Assembly (NCBI RefSeq): GCF_009687845.1
Contig: NZ_BLAD01000049.1
Coordinates: forward strand, 120,335 to 184,334
Direction of reading: 5' to 3'
Length of the DNA stretch: 64,000 nt
Origin: Acrocarpospora corrugata
GTDB lineage: Bacteria; Actinomycetota; Actinomycetes; Streptosporangiales; Streptosporangiaceae
Shown here: one piece after another, positions 25,359 through 33,631 of the stretch
How the letters are laid out: each line of letters begins with the position of its first letter
How positions within the stretch are numbered: the first letter of the stretch is position 1
The notes under the pieces: model-generated
What the model saw: the letters and a program-made list of their open reading frames with translations, nothing else
Told to the model about the DNA's origin: nothing
Databases searched by the model: none
Program-made: the position numbers and the translations under genes

Positions 25359-25456
25359 CACCGCCCGAGTACCTGTCGCGTCGGATGGCCGGGATCTCCG
25401 GTTGGTCGGTGAGGTCGTGGGGAGCCTCTTCGATTTCTACGAGTTCGCGTTCAGCG

Positions 25457-25759
25457 TCACAACCGCCCGGTCAGCTGCCGCCGATACGTATCCGCCGTCG
25501 TCTCCGGCACCCTGGCCGGCTGTCCGGCCAGGGCCTCATCGATGGCCGTCACGAGCCGATCCGACTCCCGGCGAGCCTGCGTTCGTCGCCGGCCCAGGTC
25601 GTCACGCCATTGCCGTGCTTCCGGCCCGAGCCACACCAGCCCACCACCCATGTCGGCGTCGGCTTTCGCCAGCGCCTGCTCGACCACGTGCAGTTCGGCG
25701 AGAAGCTGGCGCCGCAACTCCAGCAGCGCCGCATGCATCGGATTCGCCGCTTCAGCCAT
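25457..25759 (-). CDS. Small WXG-like helical protein
   Basis: A 100-residue helical protein: a first helix ALLELRRQLLAELHVVEQALAKAD, a turn with VWLGPEARQWRDDL, and a second helix RRRTQARRESDRLVTAIDEAL. Two amphipathic helices around a W-x-G turn recall the WXG100/ESX hairpin, but no secretion genes lie nearby. Start ATG 25759. Function unknown. Confidence 0.55.
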   Translation of the reverse strand: MAEAANPMHAALLELRRQLLAELHVVEQALAKADADMGGGLVWLGPEARQWRDDLGRRRTQARRESDRLVTAIDEALAGQPARVPETTADTYRRQLTGRL

Positions 25760-25862
25760 CCCCGGGCCCCCCACTCCTGTGCGAATGCCTTCCGATCCAA
25801 GCCAGACGTTCCCACACCCCACCCGTACCACGAAAGACCGTTTCGTTATGGGGGAGCCGGGA

Positions 25863-26738
25863 TCAGCCGCCGTGCCCGGATATCACGCCGTGCAGCCGGG
25901 CGCCGAACGCCTCTGGTTGAACACCGAATCCGCCATGGTCCCCGGGGAAGATCGCCGGAGCCGTACCCACCTGCTCGGCCACCGCGAAAGCGGCCCGGTA
26001 CGGCGGTTCGCCTTCGGATGCCTCTCCGGCCGCCGCCACCACGCGCACGCCGGATTCCCTGAGCGCCGAAAAGTCGGGAACATACCTTGCGAATGGCGGC
26101 ACTTCGTACCCGATGAAGAATTCCATGTTCTTCGCGAACCGCATCAGCATCGCGGCTGTCTCCGGGTCGGGCTCGCCTTCCGACAACGCGCCACCCGGCA
26201 TACGCTGCTCCTCGGCCTCGCCGCCATCAGCCGATCCGCCGCCCTGCTCGGCGAAGGCCGCACCGAGCACCTGCCCTGCGGCCGTCGGCCCTTCCGAACG
26301 GAAGGTCTTCTCCACATTGTCGATGACTCCCCGCCAGTACTCGCGATCGGAGAGCAGTTCGAAGATCGGCGGCTCATGCGCGACGAGCCCGCGAACGTGT
26401 TCCGGATACCGGGCGGCCAACGCCAGTCCGACGATCGCCCCGGAACTGTTGCCGAACACATACGCCGGCTCCGTCCCCCGCACCGCCGACAGGACAAGCT
26501 GGGCATCCCGCCCATGAACCTCGATGCTCTGCGCCTCGGGCGGCCCGTTCAACGGGCTCCGCGAGTTCCCGCGCCGGTCGTAGGTCACCACCGTGTACCG
26601 GTCCGCGAGCGCCTCCGCCAGCGGCTGGTACGCGGCGGCGTCATAGACCCCACCGCAGATCAACAGCAGGACCGGCCCGCTACCCCGCACCTCGTAGTAC
26701 AGCTCCGCCCCGGGAGCCTGCAGGACCGAAGACCTCAT
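25863..26738 (-). CDS. Alpha/beta hydrolase
   Basis: A 291-residue alpha/beta hydrolase. The oxyanion strand is LLLICGGVYDAAAYQPLA, then VVTYDRRGNSRS, the nucleophile elbow VFGNSSGAIVGLALA with Ser, and the catalytic His in PGDHGGFGVQPEAFG. A lid region rich in Gly and Glu (EQGGGSADGGEAEEQ) is inserted between strands 6 and 7. AGGAGG lies 8 bases upstream of the ATG. Substrate unknown. Confidence 0.88.
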   Translation of the reverse strand: MRSSVLQAPGAELYYEVRGSGPVLLLICGGVYDAAAYQPLAEALADRYTVVTYDRRGNSRSPLNGPPEAQSIEVHGRDAQLVLSAVRGTEPAYVFGNSSGAIVGLALAARYPEHVRGLVAHEPPIFELLSDREYWRGVIDNVEKTFRSEGPTAAGQVLGAAFAEQGGGSADGGEAEEQRMPGGALSEGEPDPETAAMLMRFAKNMEFFIGYEVPPFARYVPDFSALRESGVRVVAAAGEASEGEPPYRAAFAVAEQVGTAPAIFPGDHGGFGVQPEAFGARLHGVISGHGG

Positions 26739-26824
26739 CGCGATACCTCCTGGTGAACAACCTCGTCACACCCAGGTCGGCGCCGAACCCCGATCCTCTA
26801 CATGCCACGGAAAAGATCTACCAA

Positions 26825-26878
26825 GAGCCGTGCTACCCGGCAGAGCGGGCTACCCGCGCAGAGCGTGCTACTCGCGCA
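26825..26878. repeat. Three 18-bp direct repeats
   Basis: GAGCGGGCTACCCGCGCA-like units lie head to tail at 26825-26842, 26843-26860 and 26861-26878 in the 190-bp gap between the hydrolase and the next gene cluster. Copies differ at two to four positions. No gene spans them convincingly. Confidence 0.8.
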
Positions 26879-26926
26879 AAGCGGAAAGTGTATTCGCCCC
26901 TTAAGGACATTCACTGTGGCTCGCGG

Positions 26927-27256
26927 TCACATCCGTCCCACCAGGGCGACGATCATGGCGGCGACGCCATCCTTGACGACCGAGAGGACAGCGTCTTTGG
27001 CGCCTCCGGCGATCGCCGTACCCAGTGCCTTCAACCGGCTCGGCTGCGACTCGACCGCGGTGACGACCGCGGCCGGATCCGTGACGCTGCCGTCGGCGGA
27101 AACCGCGCCATCGCGGGTCAACTGGGCGACAAAGGCCCTCAGTTCGAGGACCGCGGCGTCCAACTCCCCACGGGACACCCCGCCCGACTTGTTGATGATC
27201 ATGCTGCTGCTGGACCCGGTCTGCTTGTACTGCTCTCCGTACACGATGTCGCTCAT
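26927..27256 (-). CDS. Small protein with GEQYKQTG motif and hydrophobic C terminus
   Basis: A 109-residue protein. The N terminus MSDIVYGEQYKQTG is followed by a Ser run and MIINKSGG; a helical middle (ELDAAVLELRAFVAQL) follows, and the end AGGAKDAVLSVVKDGVAAMIVALVG is an amphipathic or membrane-active helix. The GxQxKQTG..S.MI.N segment is repeated at the C terminus of the adjacent upstream protein. ATG 27256 has AGGGG five bases upstream, only 8 bp after the previous stop, so both belong to one operon. Short shared motifs at protein ends are typical of homotypic-interaction (amyloid-like) adaptors; that role is inference. Confidence 0.65.
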   Translation of the reverse strand: MSDIVYGEQYKQTGSSSSMIINKSGGVSRGELDAAVLELRAFVAQLTRDGAVSADGSVTDPAAVVTAVESQPSRLKALGTAIAGGAKDAVLSVVKDGVAAMIVALVGRM

Positions 27257-27264
27257 GTCCACCC

Positions 27265-27810
27265 CTACCGATTGAAGATCATCTTGCTGTCCTGCCCGGT
27301 CTGCTTGTGCTGATCACCGAGTACGAGATCCCCGTGCACCTGGATGGTCCGCTCCTCGGTCGGCGGGTCCTCGATGGCGCCCACGATCTCGTCCTTGATC
27401 CGCTGGATCTCCTGGAGATCGGTGCCGGACAGCGCGGTGAACTGCGTGCCGGCCGTCTCGATGACCAGCGAGTACTGCTGCCGCCGCAGCATCCGATAGA
27501 GCAGCACCATCAGCAGGTACGCGATCCGCAGCCCCGCCAAAACAGCCACACCGTTGAAGGCCTGCTGCGACATCTCCCCGATCTCGAAGTCGAGATTGAG
27601 ATCGGGAACAACCGTGATCCCGGCAAGGATCGCCCCGGCCAGCAGCGCGGTGCCGACGATCTGCCGGAGCGGATAGAACGTCGCGGATTTACCCACCCAA
27701 ACCACCCGCAGGCTCTGCACCCGAGAGATGTTCGCCAGCGGATACACCTGGTGCCCGATCTGGACGACCCGCTTACTGATGCGGATCTGCCCGACCTTCT
27801 TCTTCGCCAT
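27265..27810 (-). CDS. DUF6232-like two-TM membrane protein with C-terminal GDQHKQTG motif
   Basis: A 181-residue protein. It starts with a small beta-rich domain (ISKRVVQIGHQVYPLANISRV), then two membrane helices (VGTALLAGAILAGITVV and VLAGLRIAYLLMVLLY), then a cytosolic beta domain (QYSLVIETAGTQFTALSG) and helix. This layout matches DUF6232. The tail LVLGDQHKQTGQDSKMIFN repeats the motif at the start of the downstream protein. GAGGGA precedes the ATG. It forms a two-gene operon with 26927-27256. The pair may be a membrane-tethered sensor and a soluble partner; this is inference. Confidence 0.68.
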   Translation of the reverse strand: MAKKKVGQIRISKRVVQIGHQVYPLANISRVQSLRVVWVGKSATFYPLRQIVGTALLAGAILAGITVVPDLNLDFEIGEMSQQAFNGVAVLAGLRIAYLLMVLLYRMLRRQQYSLVIETAGTQFTALSGTDLQEIQRIKDEIVGAIEDPPTEERTIQVHGDLVLGDQHKQTGQDSKMIFNR

Positions 27811-27948
27811 GCCGTCCCTCGCCTTCGGCTGAGGTGATCAAACAACTCCACGATCACACCGATGGCGACGACTGGAGAGAGTACCCCCCTACTTAACTAG
27901 GGCCCGCAGGAGGCACACGGCATGGTCGCGGGGGCAATCTCCTCTGTC

Positions 27949-28956
27949 TCATCTCATGATCATCTTAATGATGGCGTCGATCCAGATCATCTCCAGGCGC
28001 ATGTCGTAACGCAGGTAGGACTGCCCGCTCCGCGTCGATCGGACCGTGACCTCGTCCCCTTTGTGGACAGCCGGCGGCCCGTCCCGCATCCGCCCCAGCA
28101 CCAGTTGACGCGCGTGCGGCGACAGTTCGGGGAAGATCTCCTGCGGCGGCGCGTCGACGAGTGCTCCGGTGTCGGCGTCGGTCCAGCGCACGCTCTGGGC
28201 GTCGAGCAGTCGCCGCGGCTCGTTGCGTAACTGGCGTGTCTCGGGCGTCGCGACCTTGATCTCGACCCGCGCGGGCCAGTAGATCCCGCCGGGGCCCGGC
28301 TGGCCAGGGCTGAACCGCGAGTACGTGATCACGTCCCAGAACTCGATCCACCGGCCGTTGACGAGCGTCTCGACGTTGACGCCCATGCGCGGTGGTTGCA
28401 GCACGCCCTGGGGAAGTTTGACCAGGTTTCCGACCCCGTTGATCCGCTGGGCCTGTCCGGCCATCGCCAAGTCATGGATGGGACCGCTGGCCAGGGCGCT
28501 GTAGAGGCCCAACCGGCCCGCGACCTCGGGATGATGAATGACCACCCGCTGGTTCAGGAACCCCCGAGACTGCTGTTCCAGTCCGGCCGAGGTCTGCAAC
28601 CGGGCCGGGTCGTACCGGGAGAACTCCACGTGGGGCTCCCGGGCGAACCCCCAGAGCAGGGAGATCGTCTGGTCGATGGACTGCGCGCCGAGTTTCCGGG
28701 GATGGAATCCGTACTGGCCGAGGCCCATGAATCCGTCCACGAGTACGCGGTATTCCGGGAGGATCAGGACCAGTGGATCCCTGAGCCCGAAGTTCACCAA
28801 TCGTCGCAGTGCGCTGCCGCCGGCCGCTGGCTCGAAAGGAAGCGGTCCCACCGGCGGGACCGGCAGGCCCAGCCCGCGTAGTTCCTCGGCGAGTTTGACC
28901 CGCTGTGGTTCGATCACCGCGGCTCGCGTATGGATCTCCGGAGCCTTCGCCGTCAC
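27949..28956 (-). CDS. Unrecognised 335-residue protein, third gene of an unknown operon
   Basis: A soluble, mixed alpha/beta protein with no Cys motif, signal peptide or membrane span. Features are a hydrophobic N-terminal stretch LVLILPEYRVLVDGFMGLGQYG and a C-terminal beta-rich region with VRSTRSGQSYLRYDMRLEM. The GTG start at 28956 overlaps the stop of the preceding gene (GTGA), so the two are translationally coupled. I do not recognise it; it is only seen here together with the membrane-associated 539-residue protein and the broken gene upstream. Confidence 0.6.
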   Translation of the reverse strand: MTAKAPEIHTRAAVIEPQRVKLAEELRGLGLPVPPVGPLPFEPAAGGSALRRLVNFGLRDPLVLILPEYRVLVDGFMGLGQYGFHPRKLGAQSIDQTISLLWGFAREPHVEFSRYDPARLQTSAGLEQQSRGFLNQRVVIHHPEVAGRLGLYSALASGPIHDLAMAGQAQRINGVGNLVKLPQGVLQPPRMGVNVETLVNGRWIEFWDVITYSRFSPGQPGPGGIYWPARVEIKVATPETRQLRNEPRRLLDAQSVRWTDADTGALVDAPPQEIFPELSPHARQLVLGRMRDGPPAVHKGDEVTVRSTRSGQSYLRYDMRLEMIWIDAIIKMIMR

Positions 28957-30572
28957 GGAGTGCTGTCCAGCGGGGCGAGCAGAGTCTGTAGATCCCCGTA
29001 GTATCCGTACCCCATCAGCGCGAGTTCCGCCTTGGGCAATGCCGCGCCGAGTCGTTGGAGCATCAGGCTGAGCAGCAGCTGTTCGACGATCTCCGCCGGG
29101 AGATTCACCCGCACCCGCGTGAGCACGCCCAGTTCGGCCATGGTCTCCACCGAGATCCCCGCCGGGGCGACCAGCGTGTCGTGGATGCTCTCATCCAGCG
29201 CGTGCAGCTGACCGACCACCTCCAGCACGGACGACATCGTCGCCGCGAACCCCGTGATCGTGGCGGTCAGCGACACCGCCTCCGCCAGCACGACGAGCCC
29301 GAGCGCGGGCACGAACAGCATCGCGGTGCCCAGCACCGCCGCCGTCACCGCCAGCGAACGCGCCGAACCGGCGGCGGCCCGCTCGGCCGCCATCCGAACA
29401 GCGCGCTCCTGGACCAGCAACCGCCGGTAGTGATAGGCGACCGCGTACATGAGACTGTCCTTCGGCAGCCGCCCGGCCAGGAAATGCCAGGTCCCTTCGT
29501 GTAGCAGCGGATCCCAGCCGAGATCCGCCCGCCGGTTGCGGGACGCGGCGGCGAACACGCCCTCCTCCGGCCCTTCGGCCGGAATGCGCACCAGGGGCGG
29601 CCCGGTCGAAGGTTCGGTCACCCGCAGCACCTGGGCGACCTTGCCGCCCATGGTCGTCGCCGTCAGGGCGGTCGCCTGGGCGCGCAGCCGGTGCATGATC
29701 TTGCCCAGCTGGTTCTCGACCTCGCTCCTGCTCTCCTTCGGCTTGACCGTGGCGAAGGCGAGTAGCGCGACCGGGCAGTTGATGGTGAGCAGGTCGCGCA
29801 GTTCCACCAGGGCGCGGCGGCACTGATCGGCGGCCAGCCGGGTCCGGTCCCGCTCACCGCTCACGTCCCTGATCCGCATCCACTGGCCGAACGTCAGATT
29901 GGGATCGCCTGGATCGCCCGCTTCGCTCAGCGCCCGATCCTGCAGCCGGAGCGTGCGCATGATGTAGTCGAGCGCCAGCCGTTCCTGCGCAGCCCGCGTC
30001 AACGTCTGGTGGATGCCGTCGGAGAGCCCCCGATCCTCGAAGGTGAAGGAACCGTCCTCCTGTTCGCGTACGCCGAGTTGGTCCCAGGCGGTGTCGACGA
30101 ACTCCTTGCTCTGCCGGGCCGCGTCCGCGACAGTGGCGGCCGCCCGTGCTTCCAGGTCGAGCAGCGCCTGCCGGATGAGCAGACCCAGCAGGTTCCTGCT
30201 GGCGGCGAAGAAGTGCCAGGCGGCGTCCTCCTCTCCGGTGGCCTTGGTGCCGCCGGGGAGGCCGCCTTCCACGGGTGCCCATTGCTTCGACGCGGCGGAT
30301 TCCGCGGCTTTGATGACGCTCCAGCCGTACGTCGCGTTAAGGAAGCAGAGCCGCCCGAGCAGGGTGGCGTCGATGACGAGTTCCGGTGCGTCCGGGATCG
30401 AAAGCCGCGGATATCCGGCGGTACGCGGGCCGCCCAGCCGTCGTTCGTAGTCGTCCCAATGGCGCATGTAGTAGGTGCGGACGCGGTCCTCCAGTTCGAG
30501 TGCCGCGCTGCTGACGGTCCGGGCCGGAGCCACGGTCCCGTCGCCCGACGAGACCGTGAACACCAGGCTCAC
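28953..30572 (-). CDS. Unrecognised 539-residue protein with hydrophobic C-terminal pair
   Basis: A mostly helical protein. Residues 1-360 are charged helices (for example LELEDRVRTYYMRHWDDYERRL). Near residues 410-460 two hydrophobic stretches occur, AVTAAVLGTAMLFVPALGLVVLAE and LTATITGFAATMSSVLEVV, which could insert in a membrane. The GTG start at 30572 follows GAGGTG and lies 9 bp after the stop of the upstream broken gene. Such a layout (helical bundle plus hydrophobic hairpin) recalls effector or toxin-like and phage-tail-associated proteins, but no family is recognised. Confidence 0.6.
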   Translation of the reverse strand: MSLVFTVSSGDGTVAPARTVSSAALELEDRVRTYYMRHWDDYERRLGGPRTAGYPRLSIPDAPELVIDATLLGRLCFLNATYGWSVIKAAESAASKQWAPVEGGLPGGTKATGEEDAAWHFFAASRNLLGLLIRQALLDLEARAAATVADAARQSKEFVDTAWDQLGVREQEDGSFTFEDRGLSDGIHQTLTRAAQERLALDYIMRTLRLQDRALSEAGDPGDPNLTFGQWMRIRDVSGERDRTRLAADQCRRALVELRDLLTINCPVALLAFATVKPKESRSEVENQLGKIMHRLRAQATALTATTMGGKVAQVLRVTEPSTGPPLVRIPAEGPEEGVFAAASRNRRADLGWDPLLHEGTWHFLAGRLPKDSLMYAVAYHYRRLLVQERAVRMAAERAAAGSARSLAVTAAVLGTAMLFVPALGLVVLAEAVSLTATITGFAATMSSVLEVVGQLHALDESIHDTLVAPAGISVETMAELGVLTRVRVNLPAEIVEQLLLSLMLQRLGAALPKAELALMGYGYYGDLQTLLAPLDSTP

Positions 30573-30580
30573 GGAGCACC

Positions 30581-32543
30581 TCAGGGCTCGCGGGTGGCGA
30601 GGTAGTGCAGGATCGCCTGCTCGTAGCCGGGAGTCGCGGCCAGCAACACCCGCGCCATGCCGGCCCGCAGGAAACCGGTGAAAGCGGGATCGGCGTCGTC
30701 GGCGTGGTCCATCAGCTCGATCCACCGAGCCCGGCGAGCCCAGAAGTACGGGTAGAACACATACGACACCCGGGACCATTCAAACGCCTGCTCCAGGAAC
30801 TGGACGACCCTGCCCTTCTTCCGCGTGACGCCCAGATCGATGACCGGGAACCGAACGTCCCGCTCGACATGCGACCAGGTCACACTCGTCGGATTCTTGT
30901 CCCGGTTGACGATCTGGAACTGGGTGGACGTCGTCCTGACCGTGTGCGTCGCCATCGCGTCCACGTCGGTCAGCCGGTCGCCGGCGACGGAACGCCGTCG
31001 CGTCGTCCTGGTACACGAAGATCTGCGACCCGTTCACCGTCATCCGGAAGAAGTTCCGGTCCGAGTCGGACCCGGAGTGCGCGTCCTCGTAGTTGATCTT
31101 CCCGGCGAGCGCCACCTCGGCGAGCCGGTACCCCTAGCCGCCGGTGATCCGCGCCCCGTACGTCCGGGTGAACCACTTGTCGCTCGCATTGGGCGCAGTC
31201 TCGGTGAAGGAGGTCGTGCCGTTGCCTTGGTTGACCAGGACGGCCATCTTTTCCCGTACGAGCGGCGGAATGCCCGACAAATCGTATTTCTGGCGAAGCT
31301 CGGCGAGTTTGGCTTCGTCGACGTCAGCCGGGCCGAAGCCCAGCGCGACGCTCTGGTAGACGGGAGGAGCGGGCGGCTGAGGCACCACGATCTCGCCGGC
31401 ATGCGCGGCCAGCCGGGATTCCACCCAGAACGCGGCGGGCTCAGGGACGACGAACTCGAACATCATCCGCCGCCCGTAGTTGAACACCTGGGCGGTGTAC
31501 TCCTTGTCGATCCAGCGGTACATGCCCGAGATATGCGTCTTACCGTCTTTGTTGTCGAAGACCTGGAGGTTCTTCTCCTCCGTCTCCGACAGCCTGGTGG
31601 AACTCCGCTGCGTGCTCGCCCGGGTCTCCACCCGCTCCACCGCCTTGGCCACCACATCCCTGGCGAAGTTCTGCGCGAGCGAGGCATGATCCTCCGCCGC
31701 CCGGTTGTACGCGAACCCCGCGCCCGCGCTCGCGGTGATATTCCGCCTTGTTCTCATAGGTGAGATTGGCGGTGACGTTGAGCGTCTGCTTCAGCACGTT
31801 CTCGGTCTCGTTCTTCACTTCGTAACGCTCAGTGGACTGCGTGTCCTTACTGACATCCTGGGTACGGCTGTCGCTGAACGAGAACACGTCCTCGGTCTTC
31901 TCCAGTCGCCGGTGATCCCGCGTCCGCGCCTCGCCCTTGAGAATGTTGTGCACATGCGAGATCTCGCCGGGATGGTATACGGAGAGCCACTGGCGAACCA
32001 CCTTGAGATCGCCCACCCCGATCGGCTTGATGTCGTTGAACGGGTGCAGAAACCGGAACAGCCGCGCGAACAGCGGATGCACCACCGGTCGAACTTCCGG
32101 GTGGCGGAATCCACCACGGGCAACGCTCCGGCGAGGCGTTTCATCAGCCACGGCGAGCCGAGGCGGGGCAGTCGGTCCGGCAGCAGCCGGTAGGTCCCGT
32201 CGGGCATGGCGATGTGGGCGTTCTCGGCGAGTTCGGCCAGTGAGATCGCGTCACCGGTCTTGGCCTTGATCGGGCCACGCGCGGGCAGGAGCGCCAGCAG
32301 GTCGGCGCGCAGCGATTCCAGGGCCACCTGCTCGTCGTCGTCGGGACTCCAGGCGAGCACCTGGTCGAGGACGACCTCGGTCACTCGGGAGACCAGCCGC
32401 AGTCCCGCCAGACCGGGTTCGTCCGGCTGGGGTCCGGCGAGGTGTCCGTGGTCGTCGATATATCCCCGGCGCAGGCGGTGCGGTGTCGGCTCACCGGGGG
32501 TGCGTACCATCATGAAGTCGAACAGAGGGGTCTGATCCGTCAC
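30581..32543 (-). pseudogene. Large gene of unknown function broken by three frameshifts and a stop
   Basis: Five reading-frame pieces read in order give one protein of about 650 residues: MTDQTPLFDF... to SATRKF, then RPVVHPLFARLFRFLHPF ... LTYENKA, then NITASAGAGFAYNRAAEDH ... YGARITGG, a TAG at 31134-31136, then the same frame to DDATAF, and finally GDRLTDVDAMATHTV ... ATREP. Breaks lie near 32095, 31740 and 30985; each is explained by one base. The protein has a conserved-looking block YRWIDKEYTAQVFNYGRRM and FEFVVPEPAAFW, and a helix-rich middle. GTG 32543 has GGAGAA upstream. Neighbouring genes are intact, so this is either a decaying gene or a region of poor sequence. Confidence 0.72.
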
Positions 32544-32552
32544 GTTGTTCTC

Positions 32553-32576
32553 CGTTTTCGTGGATACACGAAAACG
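32553..32576. promoter_or_regulatory. Perfect 24-base inverted repeat before the broken gene
   Basis: CGTTTTCGTG and CACGAAAACG form a perfect 10-bp dyad around GATA, ten bases upstream of the start of the gene at 32543 and touching its ribosome binding site. It may be an operator, or an RNA hairpin that masks the ribosome site. Confidence 0.6.
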
Positions 32577-32662
32577 CTAGAAGTTACGATAAATCAGGCG
32601 CTTCGGGGACTTGCCTAGGGAAATCCCCAGCCCCTTCGCCTTGGCGTGAGAAGTGCGCCCGA

Positions 32663-33460
32663 TCACGTCATCTCCCAGAGCAGCCGGTAATAGGCGATGC
32701 GTTCCGCGTCCGGGGCGATCCCGTACGCCTCGTAGACGAGGCCGTCATATCCGGGGCTGAAATTCCAGTCCATGCTCCACGCCGCGACCGCGAGATCCGC
32801 CCATCGATCGGCCCGCCCGAGCGACCCGAGATCCACGTGCGCGGCGAACGTCCCGTCGGCGTGTGACAGCGTGTTGGGGACACACGCATCACCGTGACAG
32901 ACGACAAGACGATCGATCGCCGGCGCATCGCCGATCCCCGCCCGAACCTCGGCGAGCCGAAGCCGCTCGGGAGACCCGCCCGCTTCCGCACCCTCGGCGC
33001 GCTCCGCGGCATTGGCCAGCCTGCTGCCGACCCCCCAGTCGAACGGACACTCATCCACCGGCAGGGCATCGTGAAACACCCGCAGCCCCCGCCCGATCGC
33101 CACCGCCGCAGTCACCGGATCCGTGACCCTGCGCGGATCCACCGCAGAAAGCCCCGGCACCGCCGCCGTGACCAGCCACTCGCCTTCATCGTCGGCACCA
33201 TGCTCGATGACCGGCGGCACGGCCACCCATCTCCGCGCCCAACTCAGCCGCAGCATTTCGCTGTACAGGTCAATCTCGGGCGTGCCCGAGGCCACCCATT
33301 TCACGTACCGAACGGGCTCGCCTTCAATACGAAACGTCAGCCCCCCAACCTCGTTCGCCCAAACCGGCACAACGACCCCGCCGCCGGCGAGCGCTCTGAC
33401 CACACGGGGAACGGCCACAGGACCAGTCGGGATGCCAGCAATCACAGATCTATGATCCAC
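32663..33460 (-). CDS. Aminoglycoside 3'-phosphotransferase-like kinase
   Basis: A 265-residue APH-family enzyme of normal length. Landmarks are VWANEVGGLTFRIEGEPVRYVKWV (nucleotide-binding Lys), the catalytic loop LVVCHGDACVPNTLSH (HGDxxxxN) and the metal-binding HVDLGSLGRADRWADLAVA. The DACVPN and GRADRWADLA segments are typical of the APH(3') branch. The frame starts with GTG 33460; a GTG at 33445 is an alternative. No mobile-element genes flank it, so it is probably a chromosomal copy. Resistance spectrum cannot be read from sequence. Confidence 0.87.
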   Translation of the reverse strand: MDHRSVIAGIPTGPVAVPRVVRALAGGGVVVPVWANEVGGLTFRIEGEPVRYVKWVASGTPEIDLYSEMLRLSWARRWVAVPPVIEHGADDEGEWLVTAAVPGLSAVDPRRVTDPVTAAVAIGRGLRVFHDALPVDECPFDWGVGSRLANAAERAEGAEAGGSPERLRLAEVRAGIGDAPAIDRLVVCHGDACVPNTLSHADGTFAAHVDLGSLGRADRWADLAVAAWSMDWNFSPGYDGLVYEAYGIAPDAERIAYYRLLWEMT

Positions 33461-33492
33461 CGGAGCAGGTCGCTGAAAGTTTTCATCTGCTT

Positions 33493-33520
33493 GCCCAAAG
33501 TTCTCTAGAGAACTTTGGGC
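33493..33520. promoter_or_regulatory. Perfect 28-bp palindrome upstream of the APH gene
   Basis: GCCCAAAGTTCTCT is followed directly by its reverse complement AGAGAACTTTGGGC. There is no loop, so a DNA operator is more likely than an RNA terminator. It lies 33 bp before the APH GTG start. The bound regulator is unknown. Confidence 0.7.
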
Positions 33521-33598
33521 TTTCTCCGGGAATGTCTGCGAGGGGATCGGTCGTGTGCAACCACCCTTGGGGTGGGCATCTTGGACCTCTAGACATTG

Positions 33599-33615
33599 GA
33601 CTCTAACTCAGAGTC
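33599..33615. promoter_or_regulatory. GACTCT dyad resembling a MerR-type operator
   Basis: GACTCT-AACTC-AGAGTC forms a 6-bp dyad; read on the minus strand it is preceded by TTGACT, as in MerR-family promoters where the dyad lies between an overly spaced -35 and -10. It could serve the APH gene. No merR gene is nearby, so this is tentative. Confidence 0.35.
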
Positions 33616-33631
33616 AAATTGAATGTCAATG

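Noticed and set aside
25359..25456. Plus-strand frame after the disulfide reductase reading GSLFDFYEFAFSV, considered as an MFS transporter start
   Set aside because: Too short, no start codon with ribosome site, and it runs opposite the WXG-like gene.
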